Positions 1-7,306 of a stretch of 17,245 bases of DNA are shown piece by piece. The position numbers and the translations under genes are program-made. Below the pieces are notes generated by a model. That model was not told the origin of the DNA. It did not search any database and saw nothing but the letters and a program-made list of their open reading frames with translations. The stretch is from Bacteroidetes bacterium UBA1952. Lineage in GTDB: Bacteria > Bacteroidota > Bacteroidia > Chitinophagales > Chitinophagaceae. Numbering within the stretch: position 1 is the first letter of the stretch; every line of letters starts with the position of its first letter. The DNA is taken from assembly GCA_002336725.1 (NCBI GenBank), contig DDEO01000163.1, positions 1 through 17,245 of the forward strand, read 5' to 3'.

Positions 1-65
1 CCATTATGTGGGTCAGCGCCATTTACGGCTACCAAATTAAAAATGGTATAACAGTGCGAAGCGTT

Positions 66-198
66 TCCAACGCCGAAGGCTCCAATCGGAGATTGCAACG
101 CTGAAAGCTCCAAGCCGAAGGCTCCAACGCGCAGCGTCCAACGGCTTTAGCATCCAACAGCTTTAGCGTCCAACGCGCAGCAGTCCAACAGCGTAGCC
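66..198 (-). repeat. Array of nine 13-16 nt mini-hairpin repeats
   Basis: Read on the minus strand, nine consecutive units each end in TTGGA (one has TTGCA). Most begin with a tiny stem around a three-base loop: GCC-ttc-GGC, GCT-ttc-AGC, ATC-tcc-GAT, GCT-aaa-GC. Stem sequences differ between units but pairing is kept, and the units tile 66-198 without gaps. The array lies just downstream of the J-domain gene stop codon, so it could sit in that transcript's 3' end. No coding function is apparent. The rest of 1-210 holds nothing else I can assign. Confidence 0.7.
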
Positions 199-210
199 TA
201 CCGGCGCAGC

Positions 211-870
211 CTATTTATGGCTCAGCGCCATCAGTACACACAGCAGCGCCGTTATTAGCACGATAATCCAGGGCATCATGCGGTCGGTCTTTTGGCGGCG
301 GCGCTTTTCGGCAAGTGTGCGGGCCAGCTTTTCGCCAAGCGCAGCAGAAACCGGCTTGAGGAGCGCGAGGCGGTCATAAATCGTTTCGCCCAGGCGCGGC
401 GGCAGATAGCCCGCCGATTCAAAAATATTTCCGGAAAAGGCATCGTTTAGCCCGGCATCCGCTTCGGCAGACAGAATGGCCAGGTGCTTGTCCTGCAACA
501 GATATAGCAGCAGGCTTTGCAGCGCGTGGGGCGCTACTGCCGACTGCCCGATGCGCTGCAAATGGCGCAGCAGTTTTCCGGAATCGGCCAGCAGACCGGC
601 GCTGTCAATCGCTTTCGATTGTTTAGAAGTCATGCCGCGCAGCCAGCGTTCTTCGTCGTATCGGCGGCGGTTTTGCGGCTCCGAGAGCACATTATACGCA
701 TCCCGCAAAGCCCGGAACTGCGCTGCCGCATAAGGATTTTCCGGGGCCGCATCGGGGTGATATTTGCGGGCCTGCGCACGATACGCCTTGCGGATGGCAT
801 CTGCATCCGCCGAAGGCGACACACCGAGCACCTGATAATAATCCGGGAGGGAACTGGCAGTTGAAGGCAT
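211..870 (-). CDS. J-domain (DnaJ-like) protein with C-terminal membrane anchor
   Basis: A 219-residue protein with an N-terminal J domain (about residues 10-72). It includes the HPD tripeptide at 38-40, which stimulates the ATPase of a DnaK/Hsp70 partner, and the usual closing YNVLSEPQNRRRYD-like helix. There is no G/F region, zinc finger or DnaJ C-terminal substrate domain, so this is a J-domain co-chaperone rather than DnaJ itself. The middle (about 85-190) is helical and unassigned. Residues about 198-216 are strongly hydrophobic and end in a short SHK tail, which suggests tail anchoring with the J domain in the cytoplasm. It is transcribed away from the glycosyltransferase gene. A terminator-like hairpin lies only 19 bases upstream of its ATG, so attenuation is possible. 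The family call is secure; the client is unknown. Confidence 0.85.
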   Translation of the reverse strand: MPSTASSLPDYYQVLGVSPSADADAIRKAYRAQARKYHPDAAPENPYAAAQFRALRDAYNVLSEPQNRRRYDEERWLRGMTSKQSKAIDSAGLLADSGKLLRHLQRIGQSAVAPHALQSLLLYLLQDKHLAILSAEADAGLNDAFSGNIFESAGYLPPRLGETIYDRLALLKPVSAALGEKLARTLAEKRRRQKTDRMMPWIIVLITALLCVLMALSHK

Positions 871-1256
871 TGGAGCTTTTCCTATAAAAGGAAAACCCGC
901 CTGGAATGTTCCGGCGGGTTTTCCCCTCTCTCTTCTCTCATGGCGTATGGAGTAAGAATACTTCTCGCCTTCCTGATTACCTCACTATTTTTCCAAACGA
1001 CGCAGGCAGGAAGGCGAAAGGGGGTTCGATTTAAAATTACGAAACGGTTTTGAAAGTCTGTTTCCGGCGAAAAAGGTCTAACAAAAGTTTAGCAAGGTTA
1101 CGACCGAATAACCGATTGCACCACATAAAGTTCAATAACCTTTTCTGCGCTACACACCCTCACCCCGTACCCAAACGTCTGAAAAATCGTACCGGCACAG
1201 AATTTGAGCGTTTTTTTTCCGGAACATCTTCGTCTCCGGCCAATTCTTTTTTTCTT
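871..1256. other. Divergent intergenic region with two hairpins
   Basis: This 386-base gap separates the J-domain gene (-) from the glycosyltransferase (+). Besides the 890-924 hairpin it holds a second inverted repeat: TCGCCTTCCTG at 965-975 pairs with CAGGAAGGCGA at 1007-1017 across a 31-base loop. The open frame continues upstream of the glycosyltransferase from 1050, but that stretch has no family resemblance and I treat it as non-coding. No convincing TAnnTTTG promoter was found on either strand. Confidence 0.5.
890..924 (-). terminator. Terminator-like hairpin in the J-domain gene leader
   Basis: A perfect 12-bp stem (GGAAAACCCGCC at 890-901 with GGCGGGTTTTCC at 913-924) surrounds an 11-base loop. 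On the minus strand it is followed by a T-rich run (TTTTCCTTTT) and then the J-domain ATG 19 bases on. Both flanking genes point outward, so it ends no annotated gene. It may be an attenuator or the end of an unannotated small RNA. Confidence 0.6.
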
Positions 1257-2495
1257 ATGCCTGCTCCCGTGGCTTTGCCCCGCCTTCTGATATGCTTTTC
1301 GAGCATCCGGTGGAATTTTCTATACCAGCGCCCGCAGCACCTGCTTACCCGCTTTGCTGCCGAAGGCGTTCAGGTTATCTATATCGAAACAAAACGGACC
1401 AAAACGTCGGAAGGGCTTTCTTTTGAAAAAGAAATGTGTCAGGGCGTGCAGATTATCCGGCCCCTGATGCCGCCCGAACTGACCGATGCCGAATACATCG
1501 CCCGGATGCGGGCGCTGCTCGACGAGTTGCTGGGGCCGAACGGCGCACAGGATGCCATCTTCTGGTATTACAACCCGGCAGCCATCCGCTATACCGACCA
1601 CCTGACACCGGCCCTGACCGTATATGACTGCCTGGGCAACCCGGAATCCTGGCCCGGTGCACACCCGGATTCTGCCCGGCTCGAGCGCAGCCTGATGGAC
1701 AGGGCCGACGTGATTTTTACACCCACTGCGGCCCTGATGAAAGACCGCCGCCGTTTCAATGGTAATATCCACGTTTTCGCCAACTCCATTGACCGCGAAC
1801 ACTTTGCGCAGGCCCGTTGCGCCACTATGGCAGAACCGGACGACCAGAAAGCCATTCCCCATCCGCGCCTGGGTTTTTATGGGATGATCAACGAAAACAT
1901 TGATACCCGGCTGCTGAAGCAGGTGGCCGCAGTGCGCCCCGACTGGCATTTTGTGTTTATCGGCCCGGTGATGAAAGGCTGCGAAAATGTGTTGCCGGAG
2001 TGCGATAATATCCACCATCTCGGCACCCAGTCTTACGACGATTTGCCCGCTTACCTGAGCGGTTGGGACCTGGCGCTCGTGCCGCTCAAAGAAGATCAGC
2101 ATACCAAAAGGCTGCTTCCCGCAAAGGTTCCGGAATATCTGGCCGCCGGCGTGCGGGTGATTGCCGCGCCGCTCGAGGAAATTGTAACCAGCTATGGCCG
2201 TAAAGGGCTGGTGCAGGTCGTTTCGGGCGCAGAAGTTTTCATAAACGTTGCGCAATCGCTGCTGGATGATAGTGGCGCGGAGAAAGCTTCGTGGCTGCGG
2301 CAGGTGGATGCCGAACTTTCCGGAAATTCCTGGGATAAAACCTACGAGGGGATGAAGGCGCAACTGGAATCGGCCCTGCGGCAAAAGCGCCCCGCCCGAA
2401 AAGGGCTGCGTAGCGTCGGCACGGCACTCGTCCGCGTTTTTAAAGAAACGACCGCAATGATGAAAATACCGGGAAGTAAAGCACCGGAGGCGTAG
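1257..2495 (+). CDS. GT-B fold glycosyltransferase (family 1/4-like)
   Basis: A 412-residue GT-B-type glycosyltransferase, probably transferring a sugar from a nucleotide donor in cell-surface polysaccharide or glycolipid synthesis. The N-terminal Rossmann half opens with LLICFSSIRWNFLYQRPQHLL; a W-x-F-x-x-QRPQHL pattern is typical of TuaH-like and related glycosyltransferases. The C-terminal donor-binding half (about residue 205 onward) holds RLGFYGMI, WHFVFIGP and a KVPEYLAAGVRVIA segment, which matches the donor-contact region of GT-B enzymes. I chose the ATG at 1257 because the family fold begins a few residues later. An upstream in-frame ATG (1050) would add 69 basic, unconserved residues. 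No other glycan genes are adjacent, so donor and acceptor are unknown. Confidence 0.8.
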   Translation: MPAPVALPRLLICFSSIRWNFLYQRPQHLLTRFAAEGVQVIYIETKRTKTSEGLSFEKEMCQGVQIIRPLMPPELTDAEYIARMRALLDELLGPNGAQDAIFWYYNPAAIRYTDHLTPALTVYDCLGNPESWPGAHPDSARLERSLMDRADVIFTPTAALMKDRRRFNGNIHVFANSIDREHFAQARCATMAEPDDQKAIPHPRLGFYGMINENIDTRLLKQVAAVRPDWHFVFIGPVMKGCENVLPECDNIHHLGTQSYDDLPAYLSGWDLALVPLKEDQHTKRLLPAKVPEYLAAGVRVIAAPLEEIVTSYGRKGLVQVVSGAEVFINVAQSLLDDSGAEKASWLRQVDAELSGNSWDKTYEGMKAQLESALRQKRPARKGLRSVGTALVRVFKETTAMMKIPGSKAPEA

Positions 2496-2518
2496 AAAGG
2501 AAACCGCATCCTTTTTTA
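2496..2518 (+). terminator. Weak terminator after the glycosyltransferase
   Basis: AAAGGA at 2496-2501 pairs with TCCTTT at 2509-2514 and runs into TTTATTT, starting right after the stop codon. The stem is only 6 bp. A second small hairpin (ACCGG-ttg-CCGGT, 2530-2542) touches the stop codon of the convergent permease gene. Confidence 0.4.
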
Positions 2519-2541
2519 TTTGTAGAGATACCGGTTGCCGG

Positions 2542-3888
2542 TCATTTCCCGGCCTCCTCTGCCTGCGGATCGGGTCGGCGGTGCAGGAATGCGAAATACA
2601 GCACCAGCCCGATTGCGATGACCGTGAGCGAGCCGAGGATAAATTTGCTTTCCGCCGTCAGGAACAGAAAGCCCCAGATGCAGATGGAGATGATGGCCGG
2701 AATGGGAAAGAAAGGCATTTTCCAGGGCCGTACGTCGGCTGGTTTCCGGTAGTGCCAGAGCAACACGCCCACCGCCTGCGCCACAAACTGCACCAGAATC
2801 CGCATGATCACGATGGCCTTGATGACGAAAGCGGGCTTCTCAGTAAAAATCACGCTGAGCACAAAGCCGATACCGCCGATGGTGAGCAGCGAGATGTGCG
2901 GGAAGTTTTTGGTCGGGTGCAGCCTCGTAAAAACCGGAAAATAATCGCCGCCTTTGGCCGCCGCATAAGGGATGCGCGAGTAGCCGAGCAGCACCGAAAA
3001 CAGCGAAGCGAGGGCGATGATCAGTATCAGGCCGGTAGCGATTTTGGCCACGCCGGCGTTGTAGATTTTCTCAAAATAAAGGCTGACGACAAACTTGGAC
3101 TCGGCAATGGCCGCAGCCGGCAGGATGCCCGCAACGGCGGTTTGCATCGCCAGATACAAAACGGCAATCAGGGCGATGGATAGAAAAATAGCTTTCGGGA
3201 TATTGCGCTCCGGTTTCTGGATTTCGCCGCCCAGATGACACACGTTGTAGTAGCCCAGATAGGAATAAACCGTACTCGTAGTGGCATTGCCCAAGGCGGC
3301 AAAGAAGAGGGCCGAAGTGGGAAATCCGGCCCATTTTTCCGGAAAAGCCATTTCGGCATTAAAAGACGGTACGGCAGAGAAAACAAGCCACAGCAAGGTG
3401 CCGACGGTAATAATACCCAATAATACGCTCAATCTGCCAATGCTTTTGATATCGCGATACAATAGGGCAATCATGCCGAGTACCAGTCCGCCGGCCACAA
3501 AACGGGCCTGAAGCGTGGTGAGCGGCATCAGATACCGGAAATAACCGGCGAATCCGATAGCCGCCGAAGCCACCACGAGCGGTGCCTGCAAAGTGGTTTG
3601 CCACACAAATAAGAAAGCCATCATGCGTCCGCCTTTTTTGCGTGGAAAAAGCTTTTGCAAAAACACATAGCTGCCACCCGCCTGCGGCCATTTTGCACCC
3701 AGTTCGGCCCACACCGTTCCATCCACAAAAGAGAGCAAAGCGCCCAGCAGCCAGGCATAAATACTGCCGCTGCCGCCCATCACCGCCGCCACACCCGAGA
3801 GCGTAATAAACGGCCCGATGCCCACCATATCAATGGCATTAATGGCCGTAGCCTGAAGCAGATTGAGGTCGCGGCGGAGTTGGTTCAT
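2542..3888 (-). CDS. APC-superfamily amino-acid permease
   Basis: A 448-residue polytopic inner-membrane protein with about 12 hydrophobic segments, in keeping with the amino acid-polyamine-organocation superfamily. TM1 carries NAIDMVGIGPFITLSG, which corresponds to the substrate-binding unwound glycine-rich motif (G-x-G-x-F) of the family. The SYLGYYNVCHLGGEIQKPERNIPKAI segment matches the conserved region following TM6 (E-x-x-x-PxRNIPxAI). An LGYSRIPYAAAKGGDYFP stretch is the usual TM8-loop signature. Together these suggest an amino-acid transporter of the LAT/basic amino-acid type; the substrate cannot be read from sequence. The C-terminal tail is short and charged. It is a single-gene unit convergent with the glycosyltransferase. 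Confidence 0.88.
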   Translation of the reverse strand: MNQLRRDLNLLQATAINAIDMVGIGPFITLSGVAAVMGGSGSIYAWLLGALLSFVDGTVWAELGAKWPQAGGSYVFLQKLFPRKKGGRMMAFLFVWQTTLQAPLVVASAAIGFAGYFRYLMPLTTLQARFVAGGLVLGMIALLYRDIKSIGRLSVLLGIITVGTLLWLVFSAVPSFNAEMAFPEKWAGFPTSALFFAALGNATTSTVYSYLGYYNVCHLGGEIQKPERNIPKAIFLSIALIAVLYLAMQTAVAGILPAAAIAESKFVVSLYFEKIYNAGVAKIATGLILIIALASLFSVLLGYSRIPYAAAKGGDYFPVFTRLHPTKNFPHISLLTIGGIGFVLSVIFTEKPAFVIKAIVIMRILVQFVAQAVGVLLWHYRKPADVRPWKMPFFPIPAIISICIWGFLFLTAESKFILGSLTVIAIGLVLYFAFLHRRPDPQAEEAGK

Positions 3889-3913
3889 AGGTTAGAGTAG
3901 TATGGGCTTCTTG

Positions 3914-3921
3914 CGAAAGTA
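3914..3921 (-). promoter_or_regulatory. Possible -7 box for the permease gene
   Basis: TACTTTCG on the minus strand lies 25 bases upstream of the permease ATG. It differs from the Bacteroidota TAnnTTTG consensus by one base (TTCG for TTTG). No -33 TTG is evident. Confidence 0.35.
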
Positions 3922-4106
3922 GTTTTATGCAGCATTTTCGTTGCTGGGTAGTGCTCCCATTTTGGCGACCGTAAAACGGCGTTTTTATGCCCTTTCGGGG
4001 GATAAAACGATATGAAAATTAGGGGTGGGTTAGGCTGTTTCCGGAAAAATCTATAGCACTCCTTGGCGGGATAACCAAACGGGCTGAGAAGGGTGTTTGG
4101 TTCTTG

Positions 4107-4191
4107 TTTTGTTACCCTGCCGAAAGGCGGGTCTCAAAATCATACAAAGCGGTATTATCCTGAGATTCCGCCTTTCGGGGGAATGACAAAA
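4107..4191. repeat. REP/MITE-like inverted repeat
   Basis: Two roughly 30-base arms (4107-4136 and 4161-4191) are near-perfect inverted copies. Both, read outside in, run TTTTGT, a variable stretch, CCGAAAGGCGG and TCTCA, around a 24-base spacer. CCGAAAGGCGG(AA)TCTCA-type palindromes are, from general familiarity, frequent dispersed repeats in Bacteroidota intergenic DNA; copy number in this genome cannot be checked here. Confidence 0.7.
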
Positions 4192-4365
4192 TGAAGGGAA
4201 TAACAAAACGAACGGGAACAGGATAGAAGACATCTGTCCCAAAATAATAGAGGCAAAAAACAGGCGAAAATTTGCAATGCACCCGGAGCCACTTAACGGC
4301 GGCATTGTACGGTATAAACACTGCTGTGTCCCGCTCTTGTATAACCGATCTGTCTTCACTTTTGC

Positions 4366-5262
4366 CTACAAGTCTTTGATTTGTTGTGCAGTCAGGCCGA
4401 TTATCCGCGCAATAAATTCAGGGTCTGCGCCGGATTCCTTCAACTGTCGGGCAACCCGGTAGGCCTCTTCCAGTTTTCCTTCTTCTCTTCCTTTTTCTCT
4501 TCCTTCTTCTTTTCCTTTTTCTATTCCTTCCTGCATTCCTTCCTCAAAAGCGGTATCTATCACGTTCTTGAGATCGCGATAGACTTTGAGGCTTTGCTCA
4601 TACTTGTGGCGTTCCATTTCTGCCAGATTAGCCAGTTCAGCAGTTTCAAATGCCTGCTCAAAAACAGCGTCTTTGAAGATAACCGGCATATCAGAGAAGT
4701 TTTGAAGGTTTTTGATAAAATACAGCCATTGATCCAGCCGGCCTTCCAATTCGCTTTCCTGCTTGGTAAAATTCGGCATTTCCAGATACAGATACGTGAG
4801 CTTATCATAAAACACCTTTCCGTTCTGATTCTTAAGCCGGATGGTGTGCAGAAATTCGCTGCGTTCCGGCTCGCTTTCGTAATCATCGAAGGTGAAATCC
4901 AGAATGCCGATGCAATAAACGGCTTTCAGGTTATAGTTCCATTCGCCTTTCTCTGCCTGCTCGCGGATGGGAAAAGTAGAATAGTAAACCGTGCGCTCCT
5001 TGAAATAATTCTGCTTGGCCTTTTGCAGTTCTACGATAAACTTCTCGCCGTGTTCGTTCTCGCAGTAAATATCATAAATGGCTTTGCGGTCGGAGTCCGA
5101 GAGACCCAGTTGCTCGGTATTTTTAAAGCGCAACGCCACGATTTTATCCCGCTCCGGCAGCAGGGCATTCAAAAAATCCATCAGCAGGGGCTTGCTCGCC
5201 TCTTCGCCAAAGATTTTCTTGAAACCAAAATCGGTATAAGGGTTCAGATAACGCGCCTGCAT
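4366..5262 (-). CDS. Rpn-family PD-(D/E)XK nuclease / putative transposase
   Basis: A 298-residue protein opening with RYLNPYTDFGFKKIFG, the hallmark start of the Rpn (recombination-promoting nuclease; PDDEXK_2) family. These are often labelled putative transposases, although E. coli Rpn proteins act as DNA endonucleases that promote RecA-independent recombination. Likely active-site residues are D64 (YDIYCEN) and E78-L-Q80 (FIVELQ), the D...E-x-Q variant of PD-(D/E)XK. A charged EEG/EKG/REKG repeat at about 240-268 is typical of the family's C-terminal coil. The start at 5262 is preferred over the in-frame ATG at 5331 because a good -7 box (5283-5290) lies between them. It appears intact, with no inverted-repeat ends, so it is more likely a standalone nuclease than an IS. 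Confidence 0.88.
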   Translation of the reverse strand: MQARYLNPYTDFGFKKIFGEEASKPLLMDFLNALLPERDKIVALRFKNTEQLGLSDSDRKAIYDIYCENEHGEKFIVELQKAKQNYFKERTVYYSTFPIREQAEKGEWNYNLKAVYCIGILDFTFDDYESEPERSEFLHTIRLKNQNGKVFYDKLTYLYLEMPNFTKQESELEGRLDQWLYFIKNLQNFSDMPVIFKDAVFEQAFETAELANLAEMERHKYEQSLKVYRDLKNVIDTAFEEGMQEGIEKGKEEGREKGREEGKLEEAYRVARQLKESGADPEFIARIIGLTAQQIKDL

Positions 5263-5282
5263 AGCAATCTTTTCTTTTTTCT

Positions 5283-5290
5283 CAAATATA
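5283..5290 (-). promoter_or_regulatory. -7 box of the Rpn nuclease gene
   Basis: TATATTTG on the minus strand matches TAnnTTTG exactly, 20 bases before the ATG at 5262. A 10-bp palindrome CACAGCTGTG (5298-5307) sits in the spacer and could be an operator. No -33 TTG is clear. Confidence 0.55.
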
Positions 5291-5465
5291 CAACCGGCAC
5301 AGCTGTGTGTGGACTCGCGCCATAACCTCATGGAGATAAATGTTCAATCCATTAGAGGGCCTTTTGCCGGAGCATTCTTTTGGGAAATGAAAAAAGGAAA
5401 CGGCAAGAGAAGCGGAAGGTTCCAATCCCCCCCAATTCTCATACAGCAGGTATCTCATCGCGCCT

Positions 5466-6467
5466 TTAGCGCCCCAGCCAGCGCAGTGCATTTCCGGAAA
5501 GCAGCTTTTCTTCCAACGGCTTGTCGTAGCCCATTGTTTCAATCAGTTTTCCGGGATGATGCTCGCCGAGCGGGAACGGATAATCGGAGCCGCAGCAGAT
5601 TTTATCGTCGCCCAGGGTTTTAATCACATAATTCAGCGCATCGGCATCGTGCACAAGGGCATCTATCCAGAAATGGCCCAGATATTCGCGCGGGTTCACG
5701 TCGTTGTCTATCGCGCAGAGGTCGGGACGCACGTTGAAGCCATGCTCGATGCGGCCAATAGTGAAGGGAAACGAGCCGCCGCCATGCGCAAAAGCCACAC
5801 GCAAACGAGGGAATTTCCGGAAAACGCCGCCGAAAATCATCGAAGCAATCGCCCGTGCCGTCTCTGCCGGCATCCCCACCAGCCACGGCAGCCAGTATTT
5901 GCCCATGTCTTTCTCGCCCATCATCTCCCAGGGATGCACAAAGATTGCGCAGCCCAGCGCTTCTGCCGCCTGCCAGAACGGAAAGAATTTCGGGTCGCTC
6001 AGGTTGGCCCCGTTGATATTGGAGCCGATTTCCAGTCCCGGAAATTTCAGCTCTTTTACGCAGCGTTCCATCTCGCGGATGGCCAGCTCCACGTCCTGCA
6101 TCGGCACGGTTCCCAGCCCGATGAATTTTTCCGGAAATTGTTCTACGCACGAAGCGATATGGTCGTTGAAAAAACGCGCCGTTTCCAGCCCGTGTTCCGG
6201 CCTGGCCCAGTAGTTAAACAAAACCGGCACGGTAGAAAGCACCTGTACATCCACGCCCGTCGCGTCCATATCCAGAATGCGGGTTGGTGCATCCCAGCAG
6301 TTGGGGTCTATCTCCCGGAAGACGGTGTCGCCTTTAATCATCCGCGCGCAACAGGCGCCACCCGGTGTGCACACGTGTTCGAGGTGAATAAACTCGCCGT
6401 AGCCGAATTTCCGGAAATAATTGGGGATATGCTCCGGCAGGATGTGGGTGTGGATGTCGATTTTCAT
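5466..6467 (-). CDS. 2-amino-3-carboxymuconate-6-semialdehyde decarboxylase (ACMSD)
   Basis: A 333-residue amidohydrolase-superfamily decarboxylase. ACMSD removes CO2 from aminocarboxymuconate semialdehyde in the kynurenine route of tryptophan breakdown, steering carbon away from quinolinate/NAD. The zinc-site residues fall where the Pseudomonas enzyme has them: H6-x-H8, H178 (FVHPW), H228 (AHGGG) and D295 (GSDYPFPLG). R51 and R239, which in Pseudomonas bind the substrate carboxylates, are also present. Length is close to that enzyme (334). The start at 6467 (MKIDIHTH) is chosen because the ATG at 6482 lies inside the -7 box. No other kynurenine-pathway gene is in the window. A related amidohydrolase-2 decarboxylase (gamma-resorcylate type) is the main alternative, but the two arginines favour ACMSD. 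Confidence 0.88.
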   Translation of the reverse strand: MKIDIHTHILPEHIPNYFRKFGYGEFIHLEHVCTPGGACCARMIKGDTVFREIDPNCWDAPTRILDMDATGVDVQVLSTVPVLFNYWARPEHGLETARFFNDHIASCVEQFPEKFIGLGTVPMQDVELAIREMERCVKELKFPGLEIGSNINGANLSDPKFFPFWQAAEALGCAIFVHPWEMMGEKDMGKYWLPWLVGMPAETARAIASMIFGGVFRKFPRLRVAFAHGGGSFPFTIGRIEHGFNVRPDLCAIDNDVNPREYLGHFWIDALVHDADALNYVIKTLGDDKICCGSDYPFPLGEHHPGKLIETMGYDKPLEEKLLSGNALRWLGR

Positions 6468-6479
6468 AGCGCGGTCGCG

Positions 6480-6487
6480 CAAAGGTA
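6480..6487 (-). promoter_or_regulatory. -7 box of the ACMSD gene
   Basis: TACCTTTG, followed by CGCG, on the minus strand is an exact TAnnTTTG match. It would start transcription only a few bases before the ATG at 6467 and excludes the in-frame ATG at 6482. Confidence 0.6.
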
Positions 6488-6610
6488 ATTACGAACGGAC
6501 GGCTGCATTTTTATAGTGCAATTCTTTTGGGAGGAACGTCGGCCCAAGCCGCAAGATTTACGAAATCCTTTAGGCAGCGCAGGGGCGATGCTCCGGCACA
6601 TTTTTCCATC

Positions 6611-6648
6611 AAAAAAGCCCTGCGCCGAAATCGACGCAGGACTTTTTT
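6611..6648 (-). terminator. Rho-independent terminator of the rpsF-rpsR-rplI operon
   Basis: On the minus strand a stem of about 11 bp (GTCCTGCGTCG with CGGCGCAGGGC, one G-T pair and one mismatch) closes an ATTT loop and is followed by TTTTTT. It lies 22 bases after the rplI stop codon. Confidence 0.88.
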
Positions 6649-6670
6649 CAGATAAGGCAGCAGGAGGGAG

Positions 6671-7117
6671 TTACTCGCCGACTACTTCAAATTCCAGTTC
6701 TACCACATTGTCTTTACCAAAGTCGATAGTGGCTTTGTGGGTGCCGGTTTCCTTGATGTCGTCGGTGATATTGATCTTCCGACGATCGATTTCGTAGCCT
6801 TTCTGTTCGCGGATGGCGCGGGCCAGCTGGATAGCGGTAACGGAGCCGAAGATTTTTCCGGAAGTACCGGTCTTGGCACCGACGCGCACCGGGCTTTCGC
6901 CCAGCACCCGACGTACGTCGGCGATTTGGGCCAGCAGTTTTTCTTCGCGCTTTTGCAGCATTTTCTGGCGCTCTTCGAGCATCGCCATATTGCCTTTATT
7001 GGCTTCTACGGCCATCTTTTGCGGCAGCAGGTAGTTTCGGGCGTAGCCGGGGCGAACCGTTACCAGTTCGCCGTTGCCGCCCAGGTTATCAACATCTTGA
7101 GTGAGGATGACTTGCAT
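6671..7117 (-). CDS. rplI: 50S ribosomal protein L9
   Basis: A 148-residue protein equal in length to bacterial L9. The N-terminal rRNA-binding domain starts MQVILTQDVDNLGGNGELVTVRPGYARNYL-like, followed by P-x-x-MAVEA. A long connecting helix follows (about 41-75), then the C-terminal domain with TSGKIFGSVTAIQLA and a terminal ELEFEVVGE strand. L9 binds 23S rRNA near the L1 stalk and helps keep reading frame. It is the last gene of the S6-S18-L9 unit, and a strong terminator follows. It is separated from rpsR by an unusually long 189-base gap that holds a GC-rich hairpin repeat. Confidence 0.98.
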   Translation of the reverse strand: MQVILTQDVDNLGGNGELVTVRPGYARNYLLPQKMAVEANKGNMAMLEERQKMLQKREEKLLAQIADVRRVLGESPVRVGAKTGTSGKIFGSVTAIQLARAIREQKGYEIDRRKINITDDIKETGTHKATIDFGKDNVVELEFEVVGE

Positions 7118-7252
7118 TGGGATAAATTCTTTTGGGGAAGAGGCAGGCCCGGCGGGGCAAAAAGCAGCAGCGGTTGCTATCTTACGCTTTTGATGCGCCT
7201 GGTGTTTGTCGCTTCCGGTTGAGGTCTTTTGTCTTTCGTCTTTAGACTTTCC

Positions 7253-7287
7253 CCCCTCTCTCTTTCGGAGAGGGGCCGGGGGTGAGG
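7253..7287. repeat. GC-rich REP-like hairpin inside the ribosomal operon
   Basis: CCCCTCTC (7253-7260) pairs perfectly with GAGAGGGG (7268-7275) around TCTTTCG, followed by CCGGGGGTGAGG. From general familiarity, hairpins of the form CCTCTCC-ttt-GGAGAGG followed by GGGGTGAGG are common dispersed repeats in Bacteroidota. There is no T-run, so it is not an obvious terminator. It lies between rpsR and rplI. Confidence 0.6.
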
Positions 7288-7306
7288 CCCTTTGGTCTAA
7301 AAACCC

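Larger units (their letters stand above)
3889..4365. other. Intergenic region with hairpins and a REP-like element
   Basis: This 477-base gap lies between two minus-strand genes. It holds the candidate permease -7 box, a hairpin at 3980-4009 (CGTTTTTAT paired with ATAAAACG around a CCC-ttt-cGGGG core), and the inverted-repeat element at 4107-4191. The remaining part to 4365 carries a short direct repeat (GAATGACAAAA at 4181, GAATAACAAAA at 4198) and nothing I recognise as coding. The open frames there encode cysteine- and proline-rich sequence of repeat origin. Confidence 0.5.

Noticed and set aside
1..22. Possible start of another minus-strand gene (Met-Ala-Leu-Thr-His-Ile-Met) running off the left edge
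   Set aside because: Only seven codons are visible. It shares TCAGCGCCAT with the J-domain gene end (222-231), so it may be repeat sequence; there is too little to call.
1050..1256. N-terminal extension of the glycosyltransferase
   Set aside because: It is basic and low in resemblance to the GT-B N-terminus, which starts right after 1257.
4366..5262. Insertion sequence built around the putative transposase annotation
   Set aside because: No terminal inverted repeats or target duplications flank it, and Rpn proteins are PD-(D/E)XK nucleases rather than DDE transposases.
4381..5325. Long plus-strand open frame opposite the Rpn nuclease
   Set aside because: It is Phe/Ser-rich antisense sequence generated by the charged repeat of the real gene, which has clear family motifs on the other strand.
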